NCBI RefSeq assembly: GCF_047663525.1
Contig: NC_092588.1
Location: 142,746,001 to 142,810,000 of the forward strand
Direction of reading: 5' to 3'
Length of the DNA stretch: 64,000 nucleotides
Source: Anas platyrhynchos
Taxonomy: Eukaryota > Chordata > Aves > Anseriformes > Anatidae
A program made the position numbers and the translations under genes. Under the pieces are notes generated by a model. It saw only the letters and a program-made list of their open reading frames with translations, did no database searches and was not told the origin of the DNA. Below, in pieces: positions 29,301-40,725 of the stretch. Numbering within the stretch: position 1 is the first letter of the stretch; each line of letters opens with the position of its first letter.

Positions 29301-31484
29301 AGAAATAAAAACGAAAGCTAAGTTTTCTTTTAGCTTTATCCTCTCACCATCTCCATCCCCAAAAGATAACATTATTATTATTATTATTACTATTACTATT
29401 ATTATTATTATTATCATCATCATCATTCAATAATGATTAATAATGACAATGATATTAATATTAATGATAATTATTATTCGATAATAAATGATAATAATAA
29501 TTAATAATAATAATAAAAGATGTCCTGTCAGACACTGCTTGGAGTGACTGTATGAAAGAAGAAAAATAGATCACTCCCTCAGCAGTTGCACCAGTCTCAT
29601 AAACAAGAAAAAAAAACTACACAAACATTTAGGAGGAAGTAGTATTTGCAGCAGGGTAACAAATACATGGTGCCCCCTGCTTCCTCCCAGCCATAAAGGA
29701 ATATTTAATTATCTGTGCTGAAAGGAATCAAGTCAGAACTGGAACTTTGATGTTGTTTTCTTCAGGCAGGATCACCCAGAGGATTTAATCAGTATTTAAG
29801 CCTTCTTGGGGGGGCCTGAAGGGCTCACCCTGCCTCACAGTGATTTTATTGGGCCAGCATAGTGGGATCAGTGTTGCTCAGGTCTTAATTTTATCCTGCG
29901 CCAAACTGCCCGGGGCAGGAAACTTCAGGTCTGGTCTCATGCAGTTTCCGAAAATCAGAACTCGATTTGCCATCTGGGGCTACTCCCAGATTATATAGAT
30001 GAGTGCAGCTGGACTTGGAGCCCCTTTGTACAGGGAACAGAGAGATGCTTTCAGTACTGGCTCTCATGTACCTGCCCTATCCCATTTGCAAAATGCCAGC
30101 TATGCTATGTTTCGGTTGACTTGTCTCCCCTCTGTAGAGCTGAAAAGCAAGTGTTCATCTTATATTGGGTTTCCGCATGTAGCAAACAAGACTCTCAGAA
30201 AATAAACATTTGTAATTATCCTCAGCCACCACTGGATGTCAGTGATTGCTGGACTTTAGCAGTGTTTTTGATAGAAAAATTAAAAGGCTGCGTTTTCAGA
30301 AGAGCCTGAGTTGCATGCAGGACCAGGACCAGGCAGTACGAGTGCAAGCAGATGGTTTGACAGACAAGCACAGGACCAGATGTGCTCATTTGTTTCAGGC
30401 TGTGTGTGCTTGCATTAGCACCCACCCACACTTGTATGCACTAGTTTGTAAAAAAATACTTTAAAACAGAGAAGAGACTGGTGAAAAAGAGGTATACTTT
30501 TGGCTGACAGACCCAGTAGAGCATAATTGTCTCCATTTGATCTGCTCAGCTGCAGGCTGAGCAAGGCATTTCAGAAGTTGTAATCTGGAACCACGTCATT
30601 GACACATAGACACAAGGAAGCCATTGAGGGAAAAAAAAAAAAAAAAGCCATTTGCCATTTGTTTTTGTTCAGGCACTCTCCAGGGAAGATTGAAGGAGAG
30701 CAGGAGACATAACAAAACAAGTCATTAGGCATCCCCTGTTTTTTGCAGGCATTTACAGCAAAGGTAGCAGGTAGATCATACGTGTTAGGATTGCAATCAG
30801 TGTTGATAACTCCAGACTAAGCAGATCTGTTCTTACACAGGAGCTGGTCATAGAGGCAACGCTCTCCACTGTACTGTTCTTAAAGGGCATGCTGAATGCT
30901 TCCCCTATAGATTGATAAAACTGCAACTGAAGGAAAAGGATGCAAATGGAAATACTTGGAGACTGATCTGTTTGCATACTCTAGTAGCCTTTACAAGTGG
31001 GGAAAAAACCTGCAGAGGCAAGCTGGGTGACAGGAGGGAGGGAAGGAAGGTTGACATGCTCAGTTTGTTCTGCTTCTATGGTTAAAATGCGAGGAATGTA
31101 CACAAGCACATGAATGATAAAGTAAATAGTGACGTTGCACTGCAGAAGGCAGTTGCAATGAGCGGCTTCCTGGTGGTGTGGGGAGCTCAGCAGAGGCTGT
31201 CAGATAGCCCCAGCATGGGAAACAGCAAGGGGCTCTGCAGCCACCGCTGTCTGGCAGCCCATCCCTGCAGTGGCAGGGAGAGTTGTCCTCCTGCTGGGCA
31301 GAGGCAGGATGCGGGCACTGCCTGGGGCACTTCTCTGGGAGGAGAGCACACTGGCTGCACACCCTGCCCTCACAAGGAGCTTACAGGGCCCTCCTTCTCT
31401 CGGAGCAGACCCCCATCTCCTACTCCTATGGCCTCATCTCTCTCTCCAACAAGCTGACCACACAGCACTGTTAAACAGCACTGA
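26313..31484. other. Non-coding stretch with one GC-rich patch
   Basis: No gene recognised. A GC- and CpG-richer patch lies at about 28140-28310, but it is short and has no neighbouring exon or promoter-like structure that I can support. An A run lies near 30630-30646. Confidence 0.5.
29370..29518. repeat. AT-rich (ATT)n/(TAA)n repeat with self-complementary halves
   Basis: An (ATT)n tract at 29371-29427, broken by ACT and ATC variants, is followed by mixed TAAT/GATATTAAT sequence and then by (ATA/TAA)n at about 29480-29517. The right part is complementary to the left, so the whole tract could fold into a long AT hairpin. It appears to be a degenerate simple repeat. Confidence 0.9.
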
Positions 31485-31595
31485 TTGCTTGCAGGAGATG
31501 GGGTCTAGTCCCCTCCAGCCAACAATGACATTGAATTCAGATCCTCTAGTCCCCAGCAAAGCACTCTAACCACTGTGCTAGGTGGGACCATCAGG
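31485..31595 (-). mobile_element. tRNA-derived SINE relic
   Basis: Read on the minus strand this starts with a tRNA-like A box (TGGTTAGAGTG, 31562-31572). It is followed about 20 nt later by a degraded B box (GGATCTGAATTC, near 31532-31543). The block resembles the old amniote tRNA-type SINEs known from turtles and crocodilians, whose heads read like '...GTGGTTAGAG...'. It is heavily decayed and has no poly-A tail. The family cannot be named with certainty. Confidence 0.55.
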
Positions 31596-33962
31596 GTTCA
31601 CATCACATTTGGAGCACAGGACTTTTGCAGGAGTTTCAACTACAGCATACTCTAGGAGGCACATATGCTCTGAGAGCAAACTGAATCCACTGGAGATGTA
31701 GAAAGAGAAATAGCTCAAGCCCTGGGTCCTAAGTAATTTTAGGAATAATGTGGGACAGGTGGGGTCTGAAGGGTCGAGTTAAGCACTATGACGGTAACCT
31801 CTTAATAAGGGGCCATTTTCAAGACAGTTTGGTTTAGACTTAACTATTTAAATCTTCTTTGGCTTTAGATTCAAAAATCTTAAAGTAGTATAGAGTCCAT
31901 CATAGCCCTAGATAAGTTGTTTCAGTGGAAAAATACCCAAAGGTACCCATACTTTAAAAGAAAGCATGTTTTAGAAGCTTAAATACACCTTCAGCAAATA
32001 TCAAAAGAATTTCACGGCAACTGGGTTGTTTGCCAGCAGCAGCAGATGCTGCTGATCCCAGACTACCATAAGCCTGCCTTTTGAGTAGACCTATGTGATA
32101 AATGCATAGGTATACATGAATCCAGTGATATTTATTGCACTTTCCTCTGTAGAAGCTGAGGAGCATGCATGCCATTGACCAGGACTAGAAGGACACTGAA
32201 GCAGGTGCCAGAGGCCAGCTGCCACTAAGAACAACAGATCTAACAACAGATAACACGTTCTCTCAGACAATTATAAGTCATGCTGAAAACAAACCTAAAT
32301 GCCCATTACAAAGGAAGCCAATGAGTGTACCCAATGTGGGGTAAAATAAACCTGTCATAAATTACCAGGGGCAGTGAGTAAAGGTTCTTTGCTCAAAGCC
32401 TGTTGCTGAACGTAAAGGTTTCTTTCTCTCTATCGTTAATGTATCTATCAAGGCAGTTCTCCCTTTCTAGAGCCTGATTTTCCTGCCCATAGGGGCCCAC
32501 AACAGTTGAGTACCAGGCTTCAGCCAGCCTCCCTTCACACCAAGTCTTTGATGCCATCATTGTAAGTGGTTTCATAAAACAAGAAACCCTTTGGATTATT
32601 TGCCATGAATCACGTGCTCAAAAGGGCTTGTTTTATGACTAAAAATGATCCCTTGCCCCAGCTGTCATCATCTCGCTTGTGAATCAGATTTAGCCTGACT
32701 GTTGTGGGATGCGAATAAATGTTGGGCTTGACTTCAGTGCTGGCCCTGCAAAACCCTAGGGCCAGGAGAAAACACTTGTGCACTAATGACCAGCCCTCTC
32801 CCACACCAAGTACTGCAAACACAGCAAAATCAGCTGGGACACACAGATTCCCAGCCCGCCACTCACAGGTTGTGCCTGCTCTGCCTTTAAAAGATAGCTG
32901 TAACAAATGAAGCAGTTTTCCTTCCTGAGCGCATGCTTTCTGCTTTATTTTTTCTGTGCACAGTATTTTATATTTTCACATATATCCAGAGGCACGTTTT
33001 AAAAGTCCCTTGGAAAAATGACACACATACTTTATTTCACATTCAGTAATTCTGTGTCACTCTACAAAGAAACTTTGGTACTTTATAGCAACTGTATTTC
33101 TCTGGATGCATTTACCATTGCTATTAATAAGCCAAGGAAAGAAGAGTGAGGAAAGGTGGCAGGTGTAAAACTAAGAGGAATACATTTCAGAAGGTCTTTT
33201 TCAAACTACCAAACAAAGTTGTTATATAAATCCTACTCTTTAGGTCAAAAAAAATTCAGCATGAAAAGATTTCTCTCCCTTCCCCCCCCCCCCCCCCCCT
33301 CCCCCCCCAGCATCCCCCTGAATGCCCATTGCAGTAATTACTGACTTTAACCTTATGGTCAGAGAGCTCTGACAAAGGGAAGCAGATTAATTTTTGATCT
33401 ATCTACTCTGTCCTGTCCAACAGCTCATAAAAAGTAAAATTTCCTTTGAAAACTGTTGTGCTCCCCAGCTGCCAGGCAGCTTTAGGAGGCCAGGAGCACC
33501 TGTACCATTTCAGCAGTGATTGAGACAGGTTTTTGGATAACCTGTTTGACTCACAACAAGAAATACACCCTAAAACGAGCCAGAGCCCCTAGGTTTAGTG
33601 TGATTCTCCATGTAAATCGATCTCACAACTGCACAGCCAGCCAGCATCTTCCAACCCGGGTGGCAAGGCAGGTCTCCTGCTGTGGTCTAACCCTTACAGC
33701 AGTGCTGGAGAAGCTGGAGCAGGCCTGGAGCATTCACACAGCAACTGATTTATTATCCTCTGGGCACACATGCATGACTTCCATTGCTAATAATAGACAC
33801 TGCTCACACAATGAGGGAGAATAGACTCCCAAACCGGTGCTGACATCCGTTCACCTCTTGATCACTATATCCCATGTGCCCCTGTTGGTCTCCATCATAC
33901 CCTGCTTAAGTGCTTTGTAGTCATTACAGGCTTGATTCTCCACTGCTTCTCACCTCATGCAG
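31596..33962. other. Non-coding stretch, no gene recognised
   Basis: Apart from the poly-C tract, which is listed separately, nothing is recognisable. Open frames are all under about 100 codons. Confidence 0.55.
33282..33308. repeat. Poly-C tract (poly-G on minus strand)
   Basis: Twenty-seven bases that are all C apart from a single T. On the minus strand this is a G tract able in principle to form a G-quadruplex, with an i-motif on the plus strand. Its true length is likely to be uncertain in any assembly. Confidence 0.95.
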
Positions 33963-34027
33963 TCATTTACACCTATGTAAAGTGAGTGCAAAGTGAGTTT
34001 ACATCTACTTTGCACAGGTGTAAATGA
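33963..34027. repeat. Foldback (inverted) repeat
   Basis: The outer arms are a perfect 12-bp inverted repeat: TCATTTACACCT at 33963-33974 against AGGTGTAAATGA at 34016-34027. Two further complementary pairs lie inside: ATGTAAA (33975-33981) with TTTACAT (33998-34004), and GTGCAAAGT with ACTTTGCAC (34007-34015). The flank GGCTTGATTCTCCACTGC and the TTTACACC motif resemble palindromic non-autonomous repeats common in turtle and crocodile genomes. It is probably an old DNA-transposon-like or foldback relic; the family is not named. Confidence 0.7.
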
Positions 34028-34254
34028 TTACACATCCGTAGAAGCTAAGACTCTGTACTGAGGCTGCTCTGGCCAGAAATTGCATCTCTGCTGAAGCATA
34101 AAGAATCCATAGAAGGCAGGTGATACAATTACTCAGTAGGGGAGAATAATGAATGTGCTATGTCCTTTTGTTTTAGTATGAGCTTGCCATATCTTATAGC
34201 ACACAACCATAGTTCTCAAAGGCACAATGGTAATATATAACTTTATATTTGATT

Positions 34255-34320
34255 AAAAAACAACAACAACAGAACCAACCAACCAAAAAAAAACAACAAC
34301 AACAACAAAAAAAACCACCA
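34255..34320. repeat. (CAA)n / A-rich simple repeat
   Basis: Interrupted copies of CAA, with CCAA and poly-A stretches between. Simple sequence, probably grown from an A-rich tail. Confidence 0.9.
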
Positions 34321-34613
34321 CAATTATAATGTTTGCTATTTTGTTATGGGCAATGGGAGGTGAAGCTGGGAATAAAATAGGGCTAAAAGACTTTGCTGGC
34401 TTGAAAGAACTTCTAGGTAAAAAAGTTACTGTTAGCACACAGGTGTGTGTCACCTCATTTTGGAAAAGGACAGGTTCCTGCCTTACCTCTGCTAGTGGTA
34501 CAGAAAACTGGATTTGACATTTCTTTTCAATAGGGAAAAAAAAAGTCACTGGTAGTTCTATCAGCAGTCAGCTGATTTTATAATGAAGATTAATTGGTTT
34601 GACAGAATCTGAC

Positions 34614-34703
34614 TGTTAGCGTTAGGTCAGAGGTTGGACTCGATGATCTTGAGGTCTCTTCCAACCTAGAAATTCTGTGATTCTGTGATTCTGTGATGCT
34701 GTG
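34614..34703 (+). mobile_element. CR1 LINE, short 3' end
   Basis: It holds the CR1 3' signature GGTTGGACTCGATGATCTT, then GGTCTCTTCCAACCTAG, and ends in three ATTCTGTG-type units (34671-34695) plus a mutated fourth. Only about 90 bp survive. The plus orientation is that of the tail. It is a dead insertion fragment. Confidence 0.92.
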
Positions 34704-35077
34704 TTAAATAGATGAAGAGAGCCTTTTAAAGAGAATTCCCTAAATAAATCGGCTTAGTACTTACAAGCAAAGTTCATGTATATTAATTCTGATCTCAGGT
34801 TTAAGAAAAAATGGAAGTGTTACTTTTTGACCTGAGTGGTCACAACTTGGAGTCCTGTATGTAGGTTCTGTTAGGGGGAGAAATTGCTCACTGAATTGTG
34901 TGGTTTTGAGGCTAGCTTCTTTATTCACAGTGCTCATCCAGAGTGTTATACATTGTTTTCTTCACAGCACAGGACAAATTTAACAGTAAAGGGTTGTCAT
35001 TGTGCTCATAGTGCTCATAGTATTTTTTTGTTTAGTTTTGTTTTTAGTTTTTCACTAAACTTTAGTAGTAGACTTGC

Positions 35078-35152
35078 AGTGCTAGGTTAACAGTTGGACT
35101 TGATAGTCTTAGAGGTTTTTTTCCAACCTAAATAATTTTATGATTTTATACT
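35078..35152 (+). mobile_element. CR1 LINE, short decayed 3' end
   Basis: It holds CAGTTGGACTTGATAGTC and TTTCCAACCTAAATAA, then two degenerate ATTTTATG units. The changes from the CR1 end indicate an older or more decayed copy than the one about 400 bp upstream. It has the same orientation as that copy, so the two could be separate insertions. Confidence 0.8.
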
Positions 35153-36887
35153 GTCCCTACTGCAGACACCCAAGTCTCATAAAATAAGACCAAGAGATAT
35201 CTTTCCATATACACCTGTGTAGCATTGTGCACGTTTTATGTGGATGCTGATGATGTTGAGTTTCACAAAAGGAATTTGCTCTTTTCAGGTGAAAGCAGAA
35301 GCTACATTCAACCCATGAAAACACCTTTTATTGTCATCAATAAAATGGTGGTAGTCTAAAGAGTATATTTTAGACAAAAAGAAAAATGTCGTCTACTGTA
35401 ATCACATTTTAAGTAGATATTAAATAAATAATGAATTACTACATTCTTATGCAACACCTTTTTGTCTGACTATTTTCATTCTGCTATTCCAAAATGATTT
35501 TCCCATACAAGCAGCAGTGAAGATACATAAATAAAACCTTTACCCTAAGGTGTGCTTCGGTAACAAAACAGATCATCTCAAAGAAAAGCTTTGTGCTGAA
35601 ACCCTTTGTGTTGCTGTAGCAATACTGTCCCTAAACTATAAGTTCAGTATCTGTTAGCATCTGTTTCCCATATGAAAGGCGTTTTACGATACAGAAAAGG
35701 AACTGTGAATGGCGTGCCAAGAGCCTTCCTAACTCCATGCTATATCACGTTCTGGTGACCATTGCGATGGTTTTCCATCACAAGCTCACCCAAGCTAGCT
35801 GGTGTTCTGCAATATCTGAAAATGTAGAAGTAATCCCCATGTCAGGAAACAAAGTCCATCCCAATCCTGCTGACCCAGGCTGTTTCTGGACAGCTCCACT
35901 GTCATTTTGTCAGAGGGATTCCTCCTTCACTGCCTGTCTGCCCAAAGCAAACTGTTTTCTTTTGTTTGTTTTAGGAAATATTCTCTTTCTTTGGAGTTTT
36001 ATTGCAGCTTGGCAGACTTAGGGTTGTCTCAGACCATCTTTAAAGCCACCGCACAGGGGCCGTGGCCTTTGACCTGTGCAGCAGAGCCACCCCACTAAAG
36101 AGCCGGAGGAGGTGGCAGGGCATGTCACCACTGTGTGACGATGACTGCTGAGGAGGCTCAGGGTAAGCTGAGGGTTTTATTCTGCCACTTTGAAGTAGAC
36201 CTATCTGGCTCCACATTTGCTCATCAGATCTGGAGCAGAAAACAAGGCTGCAACTGTGGTCCTTGAAGGGGACATGGGGCTGCCCTTCCTCTGGACAGCC
36301 CAAGGTAAGAGCTCAGTTTTGCCTTCCTGGAATTCCCAGCTGCCCAGAATATCTCCCACACTTGGCCTTTATTAAGCTGAGATGTGGCAGCTCTGTGGCC
36401 ACTTCCCTGTGTTTTGTTCCTGTGCAGCTTTGGCAGTGAGAAGGAGGATAACTCCAGGATCTTCAGTGGCTTTACAAGCCACCCTTGTCTCCTTGAAAAG
36501 GAGAGCTGAGCACCTAATAGTAAGCTCCCCACATTTATCTCCACTTTTTTCTCTCTCCTAGTCTCCTTATGTATATTTAATACAACAGTTTACTTTTTTC
36601 ATGCTTTCTGGCCATCATTCCTTTCTTTTCTCCCCTTTTATTAGCTCCTAATCAGAAATGTCTAGCACACAAGAAGACAGATGCCTGCTTCCAATATACC
36701 AACACTTGAGCAAAAAAATCCTTTTGAGGTCCTAGAGACCTTCTGAGGTCTCTAAACAGGTTTCAGCCTCTGGGAAGTGATTTCTTTGACTGCAAAGCTC
36801 CCATGGCATGTCACTTATAATGGTGCCTTTCCCTGCTCTCTGCAAACCAGTTGCCTACAAATCATTTTGCTCACCTGTGCCACATCG
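35153..36887. other. Non-coding stretch, no gene recognised
   Basis: No exon or repeat is recognised. The part next to 36888 may be decayed sequence of the adjacent retroelement fragment, since it lies downstream of the protease-like frame on the minus strand. I see no reverse transcriptase motif in it. Confidence 0.45.
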
Positions 36888-37235
36888 TTATAAAGAATTT
36901 TCACAGGCAGGGTCTGTAAGACATGGTTTCCTGGCACTTACTCGGCTATTAGGCATAATGAAATCCAAACTGTTTATTAGCTCATCCACTATCTCGGCTA
37001 TCCAGAAATCTAGTTCAAATTCCAGATGTCCAATTTGCAAACCCAACTTTCCCAACTGTTGGACGAATGCATGTTTCCCTGTCACTGTCTCCATTTGAGA
37101 CCAATTAGTTGGTTCACTTTTGGACAGTCTGCCCCTTACAGTTTTTAGTATGTCTGTTCTACTAATGGTTATCCTTGCGGCAGTGTCCACTTTTTCCATG
37201 CATTTCCCAGATACTGGCAGTGGGTTCATAGCCAT
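36888..37235 (-). pseudogene. Retropepsin-like domain of a Ty3/gypsy-type retroelement (relic)
   Basis: This 115-codon minus-strand frame looks like a retroviral-type aspartic protease, the enzyme that cuts Gag-Pol polyproteins. Residues 16-24 read VDTAARITI, matching the family's hydrophobic-Asp-Thr-Gly-Ala active-site pattern, but with Ala in place of the key Gly. A middle block (residues 51-80) reads like the flap and following strands (VTG..., LGKLGLQIG, DFWIAEIVDE). Residues 87-93 (INSLDFI) sit where the family has Ile-Leu-Gly-x-Asp-Phe, with the Gly lost. Losing both glycines argues against catalysis. An in-frame TAG lies eight codons before the first Met, so the apparent start is not meaningful. 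The zinc-knuckle-like frame just upstream lies in another reading frame. No reverse transcriptase or LTR is seen. Either a dead retrotransposon or a decayed domesticated gene would fit. Confidence 0.6.
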
Positions 37236-37338
37236 TCTTCTCCTTCTGTTGTTCTACTGCGTGGATCTAAACAAAAACCTGAGGCCTCATTTGTGTACCT
37301 CCGGCCTTCGCTGACATGATATAGAGTCCTTGCAACAC

Positions 37339-37578
37339 TCAGACTGGGGAAAGGGGCTTTTTACTAGGCTCTTGTGGTGTTTTGTTCTGGCCCAGCCTTC
37401 TATTATAAAAAGTTGACATTTTATAGTGAACGTTCTCACTGTACCAGCACTTAACTACTTTCTTCAGGTTTTTTGCATTATAGCCAACTTCACTTGTTTT
37501 ACAAACCAAATCTATCACTTTTTCTAATTGTTCAAAAATGCCACAGACCAGACTAGAGTCACCTTTTCCATTTGACAT
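37339..37578 (-). pseudogene. Degenerate Gag-like zinc-knuckle fragment
   Basis: A 79-codon minus-strand frame immediately upstream of the retropepsin-like frame. Residues 44-56 read CWYSENVHYKMST. This fits a nucleic-acid-binding CCHC knuckle (Cys-x2-Cys-x4-His-x4-Cys) in which the second Cys is Ser, the last is Thr, and one residue before the His is missing. Basic residues follow (YNRR), as is usual after Gag knuckles. The order knuckle then protease is the Gag-Pro order of retroelements, which supports both calls. The two frames differ by one base, so at least one frameshift separates them, apart from the stop. On its own the match is weak. Confidence 0.42.
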
Positions 37579-38500
37579 ATCTGTGCTTATGGGGCTCGTG
37601 GCAATTAATGTCCATCTTTCTTGCTAGCAGCTGCTTCCTTTCCTGGTTGGCTGCTGCAGAGAAAAACTCAAATTGTGGGGCATATTCCCCAGGCCCTTGG
37701 GGTGTCTGATTTCTTTTTGCTGATCTGGACCTGAAAGTCCAAGTCCAGCTAAACGTGTATAAATTGTTCCACTGCCCATTTATCCTGGGAGTCCTTGTTT
37801 GCACCAGATTATGCCAAGAACAGGTCGCGCCTGGTCCACAGCCAGGCCAGAGGATTCAGCTTTCCCCTTGCTGCTCATTCTCTGACCTGGCTCCTTCTGC
37901 CTGATGGCTGCCTGCAAGCCACATCTCAACAGCTCCTGCAAACTTGGAGCGCTCGGTCGTCTGTCGTGACCTGCTCCATAGCACGGACGGAGCTGGCGTA
38001 CGTGGGCTGGCTGCTGGAAACCTCTCCTATTCCTCTTCCTAGCCACTCACTTGGGTGAGACGCTGAGCAGAGCCAAGAAGCCTGACGAGGAGCTTTCCCT
38101 CAAAGAAATGGAGTTTTGCATTATTTGAACTGGACAATCTCTCCTCTCCCTGATTGGCCTCCGAGGGTTACAAATGGGGTAGAAAATAGTTTTACTGAGG
38201 TCATTTGGCTAACCTCATTGGTGCAGCCAGGTGGCCGAGTGAGGTCTGCTTTGACCTGTGCCCCTTTCATTGCTTTCTCTACACAGTTTCTGAGATCTGT
38301 CGTTCCTTGCTGCTGCTCACATCTATTAGCAGGTCTGGGGCTGTCAAAACATCTTTGAGTCTCCCTGGCTCCATGGAAATCCCCCTCGTTCAGAGCAGGC
38401 GCGTCTCTGCTCCCAGCTACAGGTCTTCCAGTCTGGCTAGACATTTTGTAGCTGTTGCTCCAAAAGCAATTTCTTCTCCACCTAGAAGTCATCTCCGCAC
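37579..38500 (-). other. Possible upstream remainder of the retroelement
   Basis: The minus strand carries overlapping short open frames (37559-37804, 37780-38046, 38121-38492) upstream of the zinc-knuckle-like frame, where Gag would lie. They are charged and rich in Gln, Arg and Lys, but I cannot match them to a Gag domain. The region could be decayed gag or unrelated DNA. Confidence 0.2.
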
Positions 38501-40659
38501 CAGAGACTTCTGGATGCTTTTCCCTTCTTCATCTGATGTTTTCTCCTTTATCGATGCATCACACTTCTGGCTGTTGGTGGAGGGAGACCTTTTTGCTGGG
38601 TGGTCTTGAATGAGATCAGATGTGCCGAGGGGATCCCAGCCCTTTTCCATTACCACACCAGTAACACGAGGTAACAGCGACAGCCAAATGGCTGACGCAG
38701 GACAGCCCTGTCCCTTCTCCAGTTTGGCACCATGGAGCCCAGAGGAGCTGAGGATGGAAGGGGAGAGGAGCTCTGGGGAGAGAAGGGGATGAGGCAGAGC
38801 GAGGACTTTGGCTGCCTGCAGGCTCAACAGCGTGCAGCTGCAGATCAGATGTACCCTGTCAGCTCCATGCTTCCCACTTGGCTGTCACGTCTGCTTCCAC
38901 CATGGTTTATTTTGATGGTATCTCCATCACCCTGTCTCTCCCAAGCTCTTCCCGGACCCTTGTGCTCCTGAGGTGTACCATATTGCTTTGCCCTTGCCAA
39001 AATTCAGTGCTGTGGGCTGTGCTGGTTAGGAGAAGCAGATGATGATAGAGACAGGTTTCACTGTGGTCTTCTGTTTACAAGGAATGTACAATGTACCATA
39101 TCCCCTGGATGCAAGAGGAATTAGGAGCCAATTTTTCTTGTCACAATTGCCTTTTATCAGCTTCTGATCAGCTAAAATTCCCCCATCCTACCCCCGCTCT
39201 GTTTCTCTGTTCTCGGAATCACAATCCTCATGTTTGTTTAGGACGTGTCCTTGGCTTCTCCGATCTGCTCTGTCTCCTTTCCATAAACACACAAAAACAA
39301 TAACCAGCGAGACATGAGACACCTGTAAGTAGAGGTAATTATTTTATTTATGCAGGAATGCATGTCTTTGGATAGAGTCTGCTTCAGTTTTCTGGATCCA
39401 CAAAGCATCCTGAAGGATTTTGTTTCTCATATTTATCCCAAAGAGATGGTGGCTGTTACACTGTTCCCTGTCTCCTCCGAGGACAATCTCAGTGCTTGCC
39501 TGGCACTGCAACTGGCACCTCGCTTCAACAGAAAGGCAAGGTTGCATTTACGTAGGTTTTTATCAGCCATTCAACCTCAGTGTCACTAATGTGCTTTGGA
39601 ACAAACTAAAAGGGCACAAAATAACTCATCGTGGATCTTTGTGGCAGAGGTGGATTTAGTCCCGTCCAGTTAGGTTGATGTCTGCAGACACAGTCTGCTG
39701 CCCTGGCTGACAGCTATGCTGGGACCACTAACAGCAGGTCACTGCAATGAGTAGGTGTGGGGGAAGGAGCATCCTTCTCTGCCCATCTGAGAGGATCTGG
39801 ATGCAGACTGGCACACTGCAGTCAGAAAAGTGGCTCTGTGGCTTCTTGTGCCTGCTGTGGACAGCAAGTGGGGTCTTCAACCACAAGCACAGCCCATCAA
39901 GGCACTTCTGCCAATGCTAAATTCGATCATTAGGAAAAAAATACTCACTGGGGACCTGTTCAAGTGTGATGCAAAGCAGCACGGGTGGGGAAGAGAGGTA
40001 GAGAAGCAAAGAGTGGCTGGACCAAAGCTCTGACTCTGTAATTCAAATGGAATGAGCTCAAATCCTTTGAAGTTTATCCATTTGAAAACATTTCTGCTAA
40101 CTTTTTTTTTTTCCTCCCATCAATTTGCTTATAGATTAATTTTTATAAGCTTTCCATGGGGGAAAAATTGATAATGTGACCCAAAATATTTCTCCTCCAA
40201 AAAATGGCCAAGTTACAGTGGAAAAAAACAGTTCAGCCACATAAAGATGTGATAGCTATAAAAGCAATGTGAGGGACTTGCACAGCTCTCCACCTGCAGC
40301 TGCTAATTAAGAACTGGAAGCTGAAGCCAGATCTTTCCCCTTCCTCGGAAAGGACAGCTTCCTGTCCACTGGCACGGCAAGCTTTGGGGCCTGCCTCCAG
40401 GATTACCACTGCCTGCAGCAGGCAGGAGAGTGGTAGTTAAAAGCCCTCCCCAACAACGACTGCTCTTTCATGGAGGCAGTAAATAATTGAAGAATTAGGC
40501 CCTAATTCTGTCTTTCCTGCAAGTTTGTAGCTCGGTGGGAGATCAAAGCCGCAGCAGTCTTAGGAAGGGGTTAGGTATTTATATGGCCAAATAAACTGGT
40601 TCAGTGCCTGCACTGGTGCTGTTGCCTTAGGTCCTGCTACCTCCGTGTGGAGGGATCAA

Positions 40660-40725
40660 GACGGAACAACTTGTCCTAAAGCCACACAGCGAGTCTCCTG
40701 AGCCCCCCAGCATTCAGTTCCTCCA
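40660..40725 (-). mobile_element. MIR/CORE-SINE-like fragment
   Basis: ACTTGTCCTAAAGCCACACAGCGAGTC followed by a weak B-box complement (CATTCAGTTCC) resembles the reverse complement of the MIR tRNA-type SINE body, where the consensus has CTTGCCCAAGGTCACACAGC. Short and decayed; chance similarity is possible. Confidence 0.4.

Noticed and set aside
36040..36544. Possible continuation of the retroelement into a reverse transcriptase
   Set aside because: Minus-strand frames here lack the YxDD-type motif and other polymerase blocks.
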